NCBI GenBank assembly: GCA_012960755.1
Contig: DUAT01000106.1
Location: forward strand, 34,562-98,561
Reading direction: 5' to 3'
Source of the DNA: Gammaproteobacteria bacterium
GTDB taxonomy: Bacteria > Pseudomonadota > Gammaproteobacteria > Pseudomonadales > Azotimanducaceae_A
Length of the DNA stretch: 64,000 nucleotides
Shown here: in pieces, positions 53,623 to 62,611 of the stretch
How positions within the stretch are numbered: the stretch's first letter is position 1
How the letters are laid out: every line of letters begins with the position of its first letter
Notes under the pieces: model-generated
What the model was told of the DNA's origin: nothing
The model's input: the letters and a program-made list of their open reading frames with translations, nothing else
Database searches by the model: none
Translations under genes and position numbers: made by a program

Positions 53623-54799
53623 CCGGCAGACCCAGCACGCGCTTGGCAATAATGTTGTACTGAACCTCGGTCGTACCCCCTTCGATGGAATTCGCCTTGG
53701 TTCGCAGCCAGGCACGAGTCTGGGTAAGTTCCTCAGAGCCAAAGCCCTCGCCTTCCCAACCCAGCATCTGGGAGCCCATGGCTTTCAGCATCAGTTCATA
53801 CCGACTTTTGTTCTGTTCTGTGCCATACAGTTTAAACATGGACGAGACAAAGCTCGGCGCTTTTGTCGACTTTGATTCTTCCTGGGTACGTCTGACTGTC
53901 AGCCCAAAAGCCCGATCATTCATGCCGTGTTGAGCAATTTCGTCTCTCAGGTTTCTGTCAATAAGCTTGCCTTCATGCTTGCCGGAATATTTATCAGCAA
54001 TTTCTGCCAGTGAACTGACTCGCGATCCACCGCCACCGCCGCCACCAATCATCGTACGTTCGTACTGCAATAGTCGTTTCGCAACGGTCCAGCCTTCATT
54101 GACGTTGCTGACGACATTTTTTCTCGGCACCCGTACATCTTCAAAAAAAGTTTCACAAAATGGCGATGAACCACTAATCAGTTTTATGGGTTTAACGCTG
54201 ACTCCAGGCGATGCCATGTCGAACAGGATAAACGTAATGCCACTATGTTTAGGCGCATCGAAGTCGGTGCGTACAAGACAAAATATCCAATCCGCGTTGT
54301 CGGCGCCGGATGTCCATACTTTCTGCCCATTGATAATGTAGTCGTCGCCATCAACAATTGCCTTGGTCTGCAGACTGGCCAGGTCGGAGCCGGAGTTTGG
54401 CTCACTATATCCCTGGCACCACCAGATCTCCCCGGAGGCAATTTTTGGCAAATGCTCATTGCGCTGCTCGTCATTACCGTATTCGAGCAGGGCGGGACCA
54501 ATCATGGAAATACCCATGCCAACCAGTGGGGTCCGCGCCTGTATTTTACCCATCTCTTCCCTGAGTACTCTCGCCTCATCGCTGTCCAGACCGGCCCCGC
54601 CATATTCTTCCGGCCAGGTGGGGACGGTAAATCCTTTCTCTGACATTCGATCCATCCAGACTTTTGTGTCCGGGTTTTTAAAGCTGGCACGTCTGCCACC
54701 GCCTGGATATTCATCCTGGGGCATGGCTGTGCGCATGGAAGCCGGACAATTTTCATCCAGCCAGGCCCGGGTTTCTTCTCTAAAACTTTCTAGTGACAT
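53618..54799 (-). CDS. Acyl-CoA dehydrogenase
   Basis: The 393-residue protein is an FAD-dependent acyl-CoA dehydrogenase: N-terminal helical domain, then WWCQGYSEPNSGSDLASLQT (flavin contact), a beta domain including DGDDYIINGQKVWTSGA, and a C-terminal helical domain with SIEGGTTEVQYNIIAKRVLG. It oxidises an acyl-CoA to the enoyl-CoA and passes electrons to ETF. A run of seven Gly (MIGGGGGGGSRV) lies in a loop of the mid-domain and is unusual. No other beta-oxidation genes are adjacent. Confidence 0.9.
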   Translation of the reverse strand: MSLESFREETRAWLDENCPASMRTAMPQDEYPGGGRRASFKNPDTKVWMDRMSEKGFTVPTWPEEYGGAGLDSDEARVLREEMGKIQARTPLVGMGISMIGPALLEYGNDEQRNEHLPKIASGEIWWCQGYSEPNSGSDLASLQTKAIVDGDDYIINGQKVWTSGADNADWIFCLVRTDFDAPKHSGITFILFDMASPGVSVKPIKLISGSSPFCETFFEDVRVPRKNVVSNVNEGWTVAKRLLQYERTMIGGGGGGGSRVSSLAEIADKYSGKHEGKLIDRNLRDEIAQHGMNDRAFGLTVRRTQEESKSTKAPSFVSSMFKLYGTEQNKSRYELMLKAMGSQMLGWEGEGFGSEELTQTRAWLRTKANSIEGGTTEVQYNIIAKRVLGLPD

Positions 54800-54890
54800 A
54801 TCGCTCTACCTTTAACATGGCCAGCGGACCTGGCGCTTTTTGACATTTGATTATCGAGGTTTGTGTATTTCGGTGGGTTATCTTGGGCGT

Positions 54891-54929
54891 TTATTCTGGC
54901 AGCTTATTCCGGTAGCTCATTCTGGTAGG
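54891..54929 (-). repeat. 13-bp tandem repeat (three copies) over a stop codon, LPE-stop in all frames
   Basis: On the minus strand three adjacent 13-base units each read CTA/CTG-CCA/CCG-GAA-TGA/TAA plus one base. Each encodes Leu-Pro-Glu-stop, but because the period is 13 the copies lie in frames 0, +1 and +2. The units are 54929-54917 (the true gene end, LPE-TGA), 54916-54904 and 54903-54891. Neighbouring units match at 10-11 of 13 positions. Confidence 0.8.
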
Positions 54930-56020
54930 AATTCAAACAGAGTTATCTCGCTTCGGGTTCCCAGCCGTATCACGGGTCCCCAGGTACCGGTTCCCTGGGA
55001 AACATACTGACGAGAATTACCAATCTGGTACATCCCTTCAGTTCGATTAAATACCCGACGAACAAAAAATTTGAACGGAAAAATCTGTCCGTTGTGAGTA
55101 TGCCCACTAATGGTCAAATCGATTCCCGCCTCCGCCGCAGCCTCCAGGCCACGGGGTCGATGATACAACAGTATTTTTAACACGCCGGGGTCCAGATCTA
55201 TATCCTTCAGTTCCTTTTCGACCTGAAGCGGATCTTCCATATCGTCAATTCCCAATACCTGTACATCGTCGCGGAAATGCATGGCATCGCTGCGCAGCAC
55301 ATTTACGCCAAGATTTCTCAGGCGTTGGATGATCATATCGACATCTTCGTACTTTTCATGATTCCCCAGGCAAAAGTAGACCGGGCCTATGATACTTTTC
55401 AGGGAGCATAGTTCACTCTCCTGAATGTCGGCGGCATCGATAAAGTCACCGGTGATACAGACGAAATCGGGGTTCAGGCGATTCAATCGAAATATAACTT
55501 TCTCGAGAAACGTTCGGCTCCTGGACCCAATATGCACGTCGGTTATCTGCACAAATCTCAGCGGCTTCTTCAACTTGGATGAGGTCAGGTGAATTGTCTT
55601 AATAATCGGATTAATCGCTATCAGAAGGCCGACAAATGCCGAAACTAACGTCAGTCCCAGTACCCATACCGCGGCGATATGGGGGTTAAGTTCTGTGAAC
55701 AGTACAATCGGCTCGAACAGTAACAGGAACATCAGCAACACGGGGCTCATGCCCAGCCAGAAGTCCGCCACACTACGCAAACTCCTGGCCCACTTACCCT
55801 GCTTATGTCTGAGGTAGACTCGACAGATAACCTGGCTGCCAGTGAGCGGTACCACGATAAGCACGGTGAGCCACCAGGAGAGCTCCAGCCAATCACACAA
55901 TCTCAGTGTGGGATAAATAAACAAAGGGATATGCGACATCAGCGCTATCAGCAGGAAACGACTCCATTGTCGCCTCACACTTTGATGCTCAACCCGTATT
56001 GTGGATCCGGTAGTACTCAA
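54917..56020 (-). CDS. Membrane metallophosphoesterase (YkuE-like)
   Basis: The 367-residue protein has several N-terminal membrane helices (about 22-42, 47-65, 83-105 and 115-140) and a C-terminal phosphoesterase domain with FVQITDVHIGSRSRTF, CITGDFIDAADIQ, FCLGNHEKYEDVD and the His site ISGHTHNGQIFP. This is the YkuE/UDP-2,3-diacylglucosamine-hydrolase-like group found at membranes. The substrate is a phosphoester of unknown type. Its end carries a 13-bp tandem repeat that puts stops in all three frames. Confidence 0.85.
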   Translation of the reverse strand: MSTTGSTIRVEHQSVRRQWSRFLLIALMSHIPLFIYPTLRLCDWLELSWWLTVLIVVPLTGSQVICRVYLRHKQGKWARSLRSVADFWLGMSPVLLMFLLLFEPIVLFTELNPHIAAVWVLGLTLVSAFVGLLIAINPIIKTIHLTSSKLKKPLRFVQITDVHIGSRSRTFLEKVIFRLNRLNPDFVCITGDFIDAADIQESELCSLKSIIGPVYFCLGNHEKYEDVDMIIQRLRNLGVNVLRSDAMHFRDDVQVLGIDDMEDPLQVEKELKDIDLDPGVLKILLYHRPRGLEAAAEAGIDLTISGHTHNGQIFPFKFFVRRVFNRTEGMYQIGNSRQYVSQGTGTWGPVIRLGTRSEITLFEFLPE

Positions 56021-56148
56021 GCCACATCTCCGAGAATAAGGTTAGCAATCTACCAAACCCATGGCTGCAAACAAAGTAAAATGCTTCCCGGTGATGAAAG
56101 TAGTGACGTACGGCGGATGCCTCGACGCAGCACCGGAAGACGGAGTTT

Positions 56149-57303
56149 CTAGTTTTTCAAGTGCGACGCTTTTCTAACCAGTACAAGACGTTGCTGCACC
56201 ACCCTTTGCTCACCGCTGACAGGCAGGTCGTGTTTGTACTTCTCAGCCAGTATCATGTGCTCACGACTCTCCTGCTCATCTCCGATGTTGGCAAAAGATA
56301 ATGCCAATGCTGCGTGAAAATCCGATTCATCCCTTTTGAGTCGAATTGCACGTTTGAGCAGCGGTATCGCCGCCTCATAGTCCTCTCCGGAAAGGGAGAC
56401 ATTGGCCAGAAAATAGTAGTAGTAGGGATTACGTTTTCTGTATCGCTGCACCCGTTCTTTCATTTCAGCTGCATCGGCATCACGCCCCTCGGATTTGTAC
56501 AACCTGACCAGGTTGGCAATCGCTGATGAATTGGATGGATCTTCGTACAATGAACGGTGATAGCTAAACTCGGCCAGTTCTACCTTACCTGAGCGAAACA
56601 TCGCCGCACCCAGATTGTTCCAGGTGTCGGAGTGATCCGGATTCAACTTGAGTGACATTCGGAAACGATCTATCGCATTTTCAAGGTCGCCGCTAACAAT
56701 ATATTCAGCACCCTGGTTGTTGTAGTACAAAGCAAGTGCCTTGCTGTCATCGATTCGTTTTCCGACATCATCGGAGATACCAAATTCCGGTAGAAAATCC
56801 AGCAGGTACTTCTCCCTCGGTAGTCTCCCTGTGGCGACAATATGCTCATATCGAATCATTGTGCCTCTTTGATGGTCCCAGCTCGGTTCTACCTCAACCA
56901 ACTGGTAATGGGCGTCCAGGCCCACATACCGAGCCGAGGCAATAAACACGGTAGTCATCGCCAGGCAATTTCCTGTTCGCTCGTTATAGGTCTGAATAGC
57001 CGTCCCGGTTTCGCCCGAATTATAGACAATATGGCGTTCACGTTCACTGAAAAGAAAGGACCTCAATTCCCTCAGCTTACGGCTCTGAGACCAGGACCGA
57101 ACAATTCTCTCATCCAGGGCGAGACGAATTTCGTCATTGAGTTCCAACGGCAGGAATCCTGGTTCCAAATCGATCTCGCCCAGGCTTTCGGCCATTAACA
57201 GGCTTTCCCGCTCTCCTTCGTAGTCATACCGCACCGGGGAAAGACAGCCGTTGAGTAACCCAGCGAGCAGTAGTCCAGCGAGCACAAGCCAGAACGGTTT
57301 CAT
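56149..57303 (-). CDS. Lipoprotein with transglutaminase-like and TPR domains
   Basis: The 384-residue protein starts with a lipoprotein signal (LLLAGLLNGCLS, Cys20 as lipid site). Residues about 85-185 resemble a transglutaminase-like cysteine peptidase domain: Cys in RTGNCLAMTTVFIASARYVG, a His in YEHIVATGRL and an Asp in KYLLDFLPEFG. Residues about 195-350 form TPR repeats (YIVSGDLENAIDRFRMSLKL, then DTWNNLGAAMFRSGKVELAE). The two together suggest an outer-membrane-anchored protein that binds or processes peptides or serves as a scaffold. The exact activity is unknown. Confidence 0.75.
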   Translation of the reverse strand: MKPFWLVLAGLLLAGLLNGCLSPVRYDYEGERESLLMAESLGEIDLEPGFLPLELNDEIRLALDERIVRSWSQSRKLRELRSFLFSERERHIVYNSGETGTAIQTYNERTGNCLAMTTVFIASARYVGLDAHYQLVEVEPSWDHQRGTMIRYEHIVATGRLPREKYLLDFLPEFGISDDVGKRIDDSKALALYYNNQGAEYIVSGDLENAIDRFRMSLKLNPDHSDTWNNLGAAMFRSGKVELAEFSYHRSLYEDPSNSSAIANLVRLYKSEGRDADAAEMKERVQRYRKRNPYYYYFLANVSLSGEDYEAAIPLLKRAIRLKRDESDFHAALALSFANIGDEQESREHMILAEKYKHDLPVSGEQRVVQQRLVLVRKASHLKN

Positions 57304-57395
57304 GGGTGTTTTTTCCAGTTATTCACTATTTTTAGTTCACGCATCTGACCAATTCGTTCATAGTAACCCTATTATGGCCGATAAAAAGTCAAACC

Positions 57396-59948
57396 GTGCC
57401 ACAGAAAGATAAATCCAATTTACTACAACCCTACCGAAAAAAACGTCGTTTGGACTCAACCAGGGAACCATTCGGCGCACAAACAACCTTAATTCCTAAG
57501 ACCGGTCCACTTAGATTTATGGTTCATCATCATGCGGCGAGAAATACCCATTACGACCTGAGACTGGAGATGGAGGGCGTACTGCGTTCATGGGCAGTTC
57601 CCAAGGGACCCTCACCGAATGTTAAGGACAAGCGCTTCGCCGCCCTGGTGGAGGACCACCCGCTGGAATATGGCGACTTTGAAGGCAGGATCCCTGATGG
57701 CAATTACGGGGCCGGTTGGACCATTGTCTGGGACCGGGGTATCTGGAAACCCAAAGGTAATCCCATTGAAGGCCTGAAAAAGGGCAAGCTGCTGTTCGAG
57801 CTGCAGGGCTGCAAGCTCCATGGCAACTGGACCCTGGTAAAGATGAAAAGTGGTGAAAAAGACTGGTTGTTCATCAAGGAGTACGATGACCAGGCGGATG
57901 AATCCCTGGGCACCGATGACTATCCCATGAATTCGGTTTTTTCCGGTCTTTCCCTGGAGGACCTTGATACCGGCAGGAATCCGAAAACGTCCGTCCTGCG
58001 ATCCCTGTCACGATCAAAAGTCCCAAAACCCTCTACAGAATCGTCTCCCAACATCCCCGGCTCGAAAAAGAAGCTCGAGAGTTTTCAGCCGATGCTCGCC
58101 AAATCAGGTCAGGCATTCAATCGTGATAACTGGGTGTTTGAGATCAAGTACGATGGCTACCGGCTGGTCTGCCACAAGCATGCGGATGTCATCCGGTTGG
58201 TATCGAGAAATGGCAATGACCTCTCCAAGACATTTCCTGATATTGTCCTGGCGGTCAGTCGACTGCCCTACACTGATATTGTGATAGACGGCGAAGCCGT
58301 GGTGCATGATGCCGCGGGATTACCCAGCTTTGCACGAATGCAAAAACGCGGCCGCCTGACCCAGCCCAGTCACATCGCCAGAGCCGTCAACGAAAACCCG
58401 GCTACACTTTACGCTTTTGATTTACTGTCTTTTGAAAACCATGACCTGCGGGATCTGACCCTGATCAAAAGGAAGGCCTATCTGGAGACGTTGTTACCCG
58501 AGGCCGGGATCATCAAATACTCTTCACATATCGATCGGGAAGGTGCAGCAATGTTCCAGGCTGCCGCTAACCTGGGGCTCGAAGGTGTTGTGGGTAAAAA
58601 AGCAGACTCGAAATACCGACACGGCAGATCGGATAACTGGATAAAAGTTCGGGTCGAACGCACGGACGATTTCGTCATCATGGGTTACAGGGAAAAAGAC
58701 AATAACGATATTCGTTCTATCATGGTCGGCCAGTACGTTGCGGGTAAGCTGACTTACAGCGGCAATGTAGGATCGGGATTCAATGAAAAAATGAGTCGTG
58801 ACCTGTCCCAACGGTTCGGGAAAATTCGCAATATCAAGCAGCCAAAGGACGCCCCTGAAGTCAAGGGTCTGATATGGAAACAAGCCAAACTCGTCTGTGA
58901 AGTGCGCTTCAAGGAATTGACACCCGCCGGGCAGCTTCGCCACCCGGTCTTGCTCCATCTTCGCGACGATAAAAAACCAAAAGAATGTACCCGAGAGTCC
59001 ATCAGCCACGAATTAGCCGAGGTTAAAGTTGAACCTGAGATCGTCCAGAAAATCGTCCATCTTTCCAACCTCGACAAAATGTTCTGGCCTGAAGACGGGT
59101 ATACCAAAGGCGACATGATTCAATACTATCGGGCAGTCAGCCCATGGTTATTGCCCTGGTTAAAAGACCGACCTCTGGTGCTTACGCGCTACCCCGACGG
59201 GATTGACGGAAAATCTTTCTTTCAAAAAGACGCACCGGAATTTGTCCCGGGCTGGATGCGCATCGAGAAAACCTGGAGCGAGTCAACAGAACGCGAAATT
59301 GGCTATTTTGTTGCCGATTGTGAGGAGGCCATTGTTTACATCGCCAACATGGCGAGCATCCCGCTTCATGTTTACCACAGCAGGACCACAGAACTTGAAC
59401 AACCCGACTGGTGTGTCCTCGACCTGGACCCAAAAGAAGCGCCATTTGAACATGTCGTCAAGGTCGCCAGAGCCATTCACAAATTATGTGATGACATTGG
59501 ACTGCCTAATTTTGTTAAAACCAGTGGTTCAACGGGACTGCACATTCTATTGCCGTTAAACAACCAGTTTACATTTGAGCAGTCCCGGGTGATGGGAGAA
59601 TTACTTGGCAGGGTAATTGTTGCAGAACAACCTGATATCTGCACGATCATTCGTAACCCCGCCAAACGCGAAGGCAAGGTCTATATCGACTACCTGCAAA
59701 ACGGTTCTGGCAAGTTGATTGCCTCAGCTTACTGTGTGCGACCAAAACCCGGTGCCCCGGTATCCATGCCCATTCGCTGGGCAGAAGTTAACGGAAAACT
59801 CAGGCCCGACAGTTATACGATTAAAAATGCAATTCCCCGACTCAAGAGAATAAAGGCAGACCCGGCTATCGCAGTCCTGAATACCCCGGTCGATCTGCTC
59901 TCCGTGCTGGAGGCACTGACCCAAAAATTTGCTGATCTGAAACACTAA
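57396..59948 (+). CDS. ligD: Multifunctional DNA ligase D (3'-phosphoesterase, ligase, polymerase)
   Basis: The 850-residue protein has the three domains of LigD in the order PE-LIG-POL. The phosphoesterase has HHAARNTHYDLRLE (residues about 45-58, with His46, His52, Asp54 and Arg56). The ATP-dependent ligase has the adenylated Lys251 in FEIKYDGYRL, with EGVVGKKADSKYRHGRSDNW later. The primase-polymerase has metal-binding CVLDLDPKEAP and the GSTGLHILLPL segment. It repairs double-strand breaks by nonhomologous end joining together with Ku. No ku gene is within the window, which is unusual because ku is often adjacent. Confidence 0.95.
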   Translation: MPQKDKSNLLQPYRKKRRLDSTREPFGAQTTLIPKTGPLRFMVHHHAARNTHYDLRLEMEGVLRSWAVPKGPSPNVKDKRFAALVEDHPLEYGDFEGRIPDGNYGAGWTIVWDRGIWKPKGNPIEGLKKGKLLFELQGCKLHGNWTLVKMKSGEKDWLFIKEYDDQADESLGTDDYPMNSVFSGLSLEDLDTGRNPKTSVLRSLSRSKVPKPSTESSPNIPGSKKKLESFQPMLAKSGQAFNRDNWVFEIKYDGYRLVCHKHADVIRLVSRNGNDLSKTFPDIVLAVSRLPYTDIVIDGEAVVHDAAGLPSFARMQKRGRLTQPSHIARAVNENPATLYAFDLLSFENHDLRDLTLIKRKAYLETLLPEAGIIKYSSHIDREGAAMFQAAANLGLEGVVGKKADSKYRHGRSDNWIKVRVERTDDFVIMGYREKDNNDIRSIMVGQYVAGKLTYSGNVGSGFNEKMSRDLSQRFGKIRNIKQPKDAPEVKGLIWKQAKLVCEVRFKELTPAGQLRHPVLLHLRDDKKPKECTRESISHELAEVKVEPEIVQKIVHLSNLDKMFWPEDGYTKGDMIQYYRAVSPWLLPWLKDRPLVLTRYPDGIDGKSFFQKDAPEFVPGWMRIEKTWSESTEREIGYFVADCEEAIVYIANMASIPLHVYHSRTTELEQPDWCVLDLDPKEAPFEHVVKVARAIHKLCDDIGLPNFVKTSGSTGLHILLPLNNQFTFEQSRVMGELLGRVIVAEQPDICTIIRNPAKREGKVYIDYLQNGSGKLIASAYCVRPKPGAPVSMPIRWAEVNGKLRPDSYTIKNAIPRLKRIKADPAIAVLNTPVDLLSVLEALTQKFADLKH

Positions 59949-59951
59949 CCT

Positions 59952-60701
59952 TTAGTCTTCGATCGGTTCTACCCCAAACGACAAGATCATGGCGCGTACT
60001 TCTTCTTTCATTTCATCCAGTTCCGTTTCATCCGTGCCCCGCATCACAAGGTTGGTACCATAGCCATCCTGTCGGTAAAATGGGTAACTGCCTAAATCCA
60101 CATCGGGGTGTTTGTCCTGAATCTTCGAAAGCTCATTTGCGACCTGGCTTTCTCCTAAATATGCTCCAATGGACCTGGAACGGACCGGGTCACCACCATT
60201 TAACCGCTCACGATCCAATGTGCCTGCCATGGCCTGCATGACCATGGGAACACCAGCCATAACATAAACATTACCCATCTGGAATCCCTGCGGCCCACCG
60301 GTGGGGTTGTTAATCAGTCGCCCACCCTTTGGTACCCTTGCCATCAGCAGACGGGACTCCATCACCTCCGGTGGTGCTTCTCGTTGCTTAATCACCTTGA
60401 CAATTTCAGGATGATATTCCAACTCGGTATCAAACGCCTTTGCAATACACGCCGCAGTAATATCGTCATGGGTCGGCCCAATACCGCCGGTGGTAAAGAC
60501 ATGGTCGAACTTGGCTCGACATTCATTGACGGTATCGACGATCACTGCCTCGATATCGGGGATTACCCTGGCTTCTGTCAGTCTCACACCGGCTTCATTC
60601 AGTGTCTTGGCAAGATAGTTCAGATTCGTATCCTGGGTTCTACCTGAGAGTATTTCATTGCCAATGATTATCATGCATCCGGTCACTACTTTTGATGCCA
60701 T
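59952..60701 (-). CDS. CinA/MoaB-type molybdopterin-binding domain protein
   Basis: The 249-residue protein matches the N-terminal molybdopterin-binding half of CinA (COG1058): MIIIGNEILSGRTQDTNLN, VFTTGGIGPTHDDITAACIA, and GPQGFQMGNVYVMAGVPMVM. The nicotinamide-mononucleotide deamidase half of full CinA is absent. The domain binds phosphate-containing ligands; some members are ADP-ribose or CoA pyrophosphatases. It is convergent with ligD, with only four bases between the stops. Confidence 0.88.
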   Translation of the reverse strand: MASKVVTGCMIIIGNEILSGRTQDTNLNYLAKTLNEAGVRLTEARVIPDIEAVIVDTVNECRAKFDHVFTTGGIGPTHDDITAACIAKAFDTELEYHPEIVKVIKQREAPPEVMESRLLMARVPKGGRLINNPTGGPQGFQMGNVYVMAGVPMVMQAMAGTLDRERLNGGDPVRSRSIGAYLGESQVANELSKIQDKHPDVDLGSYPFYRQDGYGTNLVMRGTDETELDEMKEEVRAMILSFGVEPIED

Positions 60702-60783
60702 TTTCTACTCCTGTTTTTATCAATCCTGTTCGCATTCTTGTGTTGGTCTGCGGTGAGGTTACCGTTCAATCGAGCGAGGTCCT

Positions 60784-61476
60784 TCAACCCCGAAGTTCAG
60801 CGCTTTTCTGGTAATCAACATACCCCTGCAGGCCGCGGGTACTGTCGGTTTCGAACCGGGTCTCTGTGAGTATCAGTTCCTGCATCAGATCGACGCGAAA
60901 AGATCGAAACCCTTTGCGCATTTCACACCAGGCGCCCAGCGTCCACTTGTCTCCCCAGAAATAGAGCAGCAACGGCCAGACAATTCTTCGGGTTTCTTCT
61001 CCCTTCAGGGAGACATATTGCAACTCAACCCTGGTATGGTCCTCAATCGCCTGGCGCAACGCCTCGAGGTTATTCGAAGTCGCATCACTCAGGCGATACG
61101 ATGGTACAACTATTTCATGCAGTTCAATTTCTTTCTTTAATTTTTCCGGCAGTATTGATTCGATTTTCCTGATTGCCGTACTCGTCACCGAGCCCAGTTT
61201 TCTGTCTGACCAGGCCTTGACCATCAGCGCACCTAATGCCAGGGCTTTTAGCTCATCCGGGTTGAACATCAGCGGCGGCAGGCGATACTCGTCCCTGAGC
61301 AGATAACCCACACCAGCTTCTCCGTCGATCGGGATACCCGAGCCAATCAGGTCGCCGATGTCACGATAGATGGTCCGCTCGGACACTTCGAGCTTCTCGG
61401 CGATGTATCGCGCAGTCCGAACCTTGCCTTCCTGCACGATCAACATGAGTTGAAACAATCGATCAGCTCTGCGCAT
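60784..61476 (-). CDS. YafY-type WYL-domain transcriptional regulator
   Basis: From ATG 61476 the protein has 230 residues. It starts with a winged helix-turn-helix (MRRADRLFQLMLIVQEGKVR, then YIAEKLEVSERTIYRDIGDL), followed by a WYL domain (about 125-215, VELQYVSLKGEETRRIVWPL). WYL domains bind ligands, including nucleic acids, and such regulators control defence, DNA repair and metabolic genes. The target is not evident; the divergent gene at 61586 encodes a terpene-cyclase-like protein. The longer frame from 61515 has no better start site. Confidence 0.87.
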   Translation of the reverse strand: MRRADRLFQLMLIVQEGKVRTARYIAEKLEVSERTIYRDIGDLIGSGIPIDGEAGVGYLLRDEYRLPPLMFNPDELKALALGALMVKAWSDRKLGSVTSTAIRKIESILPEKLKKEIELHEIVVPSYRLSDATSNNLEALRQAIEDHTRVELQYVSLKGEETRRIVWPLLLYFWGDKWTLGAWCEMRKGFRSFRVDLMQELILTETRFETDSTRGLQGYVDYQKSAELRG

Positions 61477-61585
61477 AAGGATACTTTTTCCATCATTTTG
61501 AAAGTCTACTGACACAAGGTTGTCAGCAGGGGTTGATTATACTATGACCTGAACTAGCCACAATCAGTCTTCAAGATGCGAAATT

Positions 61586-62517
61586 ATGACTAACACTGCG
61601 AGCCAGCTGTGTCCTACCGCTCGATTGTCCAAGCCAGCCCGACAAAGAGCGGTAGATTTTATTCTCCAATATGGAACAAATCTACAGAGGGAAAGATATC
61701 TCTATCGCTTCCAGGAGTCACCCTCGAACCTGAATGTGCTTGCGTCCCTGCCACACTACCAGAATTCAGACGGCGGTTTTGGTCATGGCCTCGAAGCCGA
61801 TCTCAGAACACGACACTCTTCTGTTATCGCAACAACGATTGCCATGCAAATACTCGTGTCTGTGGATGCCGGGTCTTCCAAACTGGCCAGTGACGCACTG
61901 AATTATTTCATCGATGAGTACCACTGCCAAAATTGGTCGGCAATCAACATCCGCTGTAATGATGCACCCCACGCACCCTGGTGGAAATACAATCCCGATA
62001 CGAACTCCGATAAGTCATTTGTTGCCAACCCGGGTGCTGAAATCATTTCCTACCTGATTGGACACCATGCCATGGGCGCAGAAATACCAGTCCTGCTGGA
62101 TCGGGCCATCAGCCACCTTGCCGGGAATGACCTCGAGATGCATGAACTGATGTGCTATACCCGCCTGTTCGAAAACCCTGACCTGGATGAAAAATACAAG
62201 CGGGAAATGTTACCTTATCTGTTGAGTAACAGTTACAGACTGGTCAAGGTTAAGGAGCAGGACTGGGAAGAATACTGTTTAACACCCCTGACCATGATCT
62301 CGCACCCCGATTCAATCTACACCGACTTTTTCTCTGATGTTCTGGAACAAAATTTTGTATTCCGAATAAATCGACAGAATGACGATGGCAGCTGGTCACC
62401 GAATTGGTCGTGGGGGGTGAGTTTGCTGCTGCGTGGAAAAGCGTCGAAACAGAGATCAAGGTCGAGTTGACGCTTGGATTTCTGACTCAATTGAAACAGT
62501 TCGACAGGCTCGCGTGA
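61586..62517 (+). pseudogene. Terpene-cyclase/prenyltransferase-like protein with a poly-G frameshift
   Basis: The first frame runs from 61586 to 62470 and encodes an (alpha/alpha)-barrel-like protein with SHC/prenyltransferase-type repeats (YQNSDGGFGHGLEADL, and NRQNDDGSWSPNWSWG). After NWSWG the reading hits six G (62412-62417), and the annotated frame ends in low-quality residues (LLLRGKASKQRSRSS). The alternative frame from 62419 continues with EFAAAWKSVETEIKVELTLG and FLTQLKQFDRLA to a stop at 62515, which fits a normal continuation. Two G less or one more restore it. It is either a true frameshift, a sequencing error or phase variation. The function is unknown; the fold is that of cyclases or sugar-modifying proteins. 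Confidence 0.65.
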
Positions 62518-62611
62518 GCAAATCTGGTGTTTGTGGTAGTGTTTCGCTGGAACGGGTAACACTGTGTTCGACCAGATAAATTTCAACAATCGGTTATATT
62601 ATAAAAATTAG

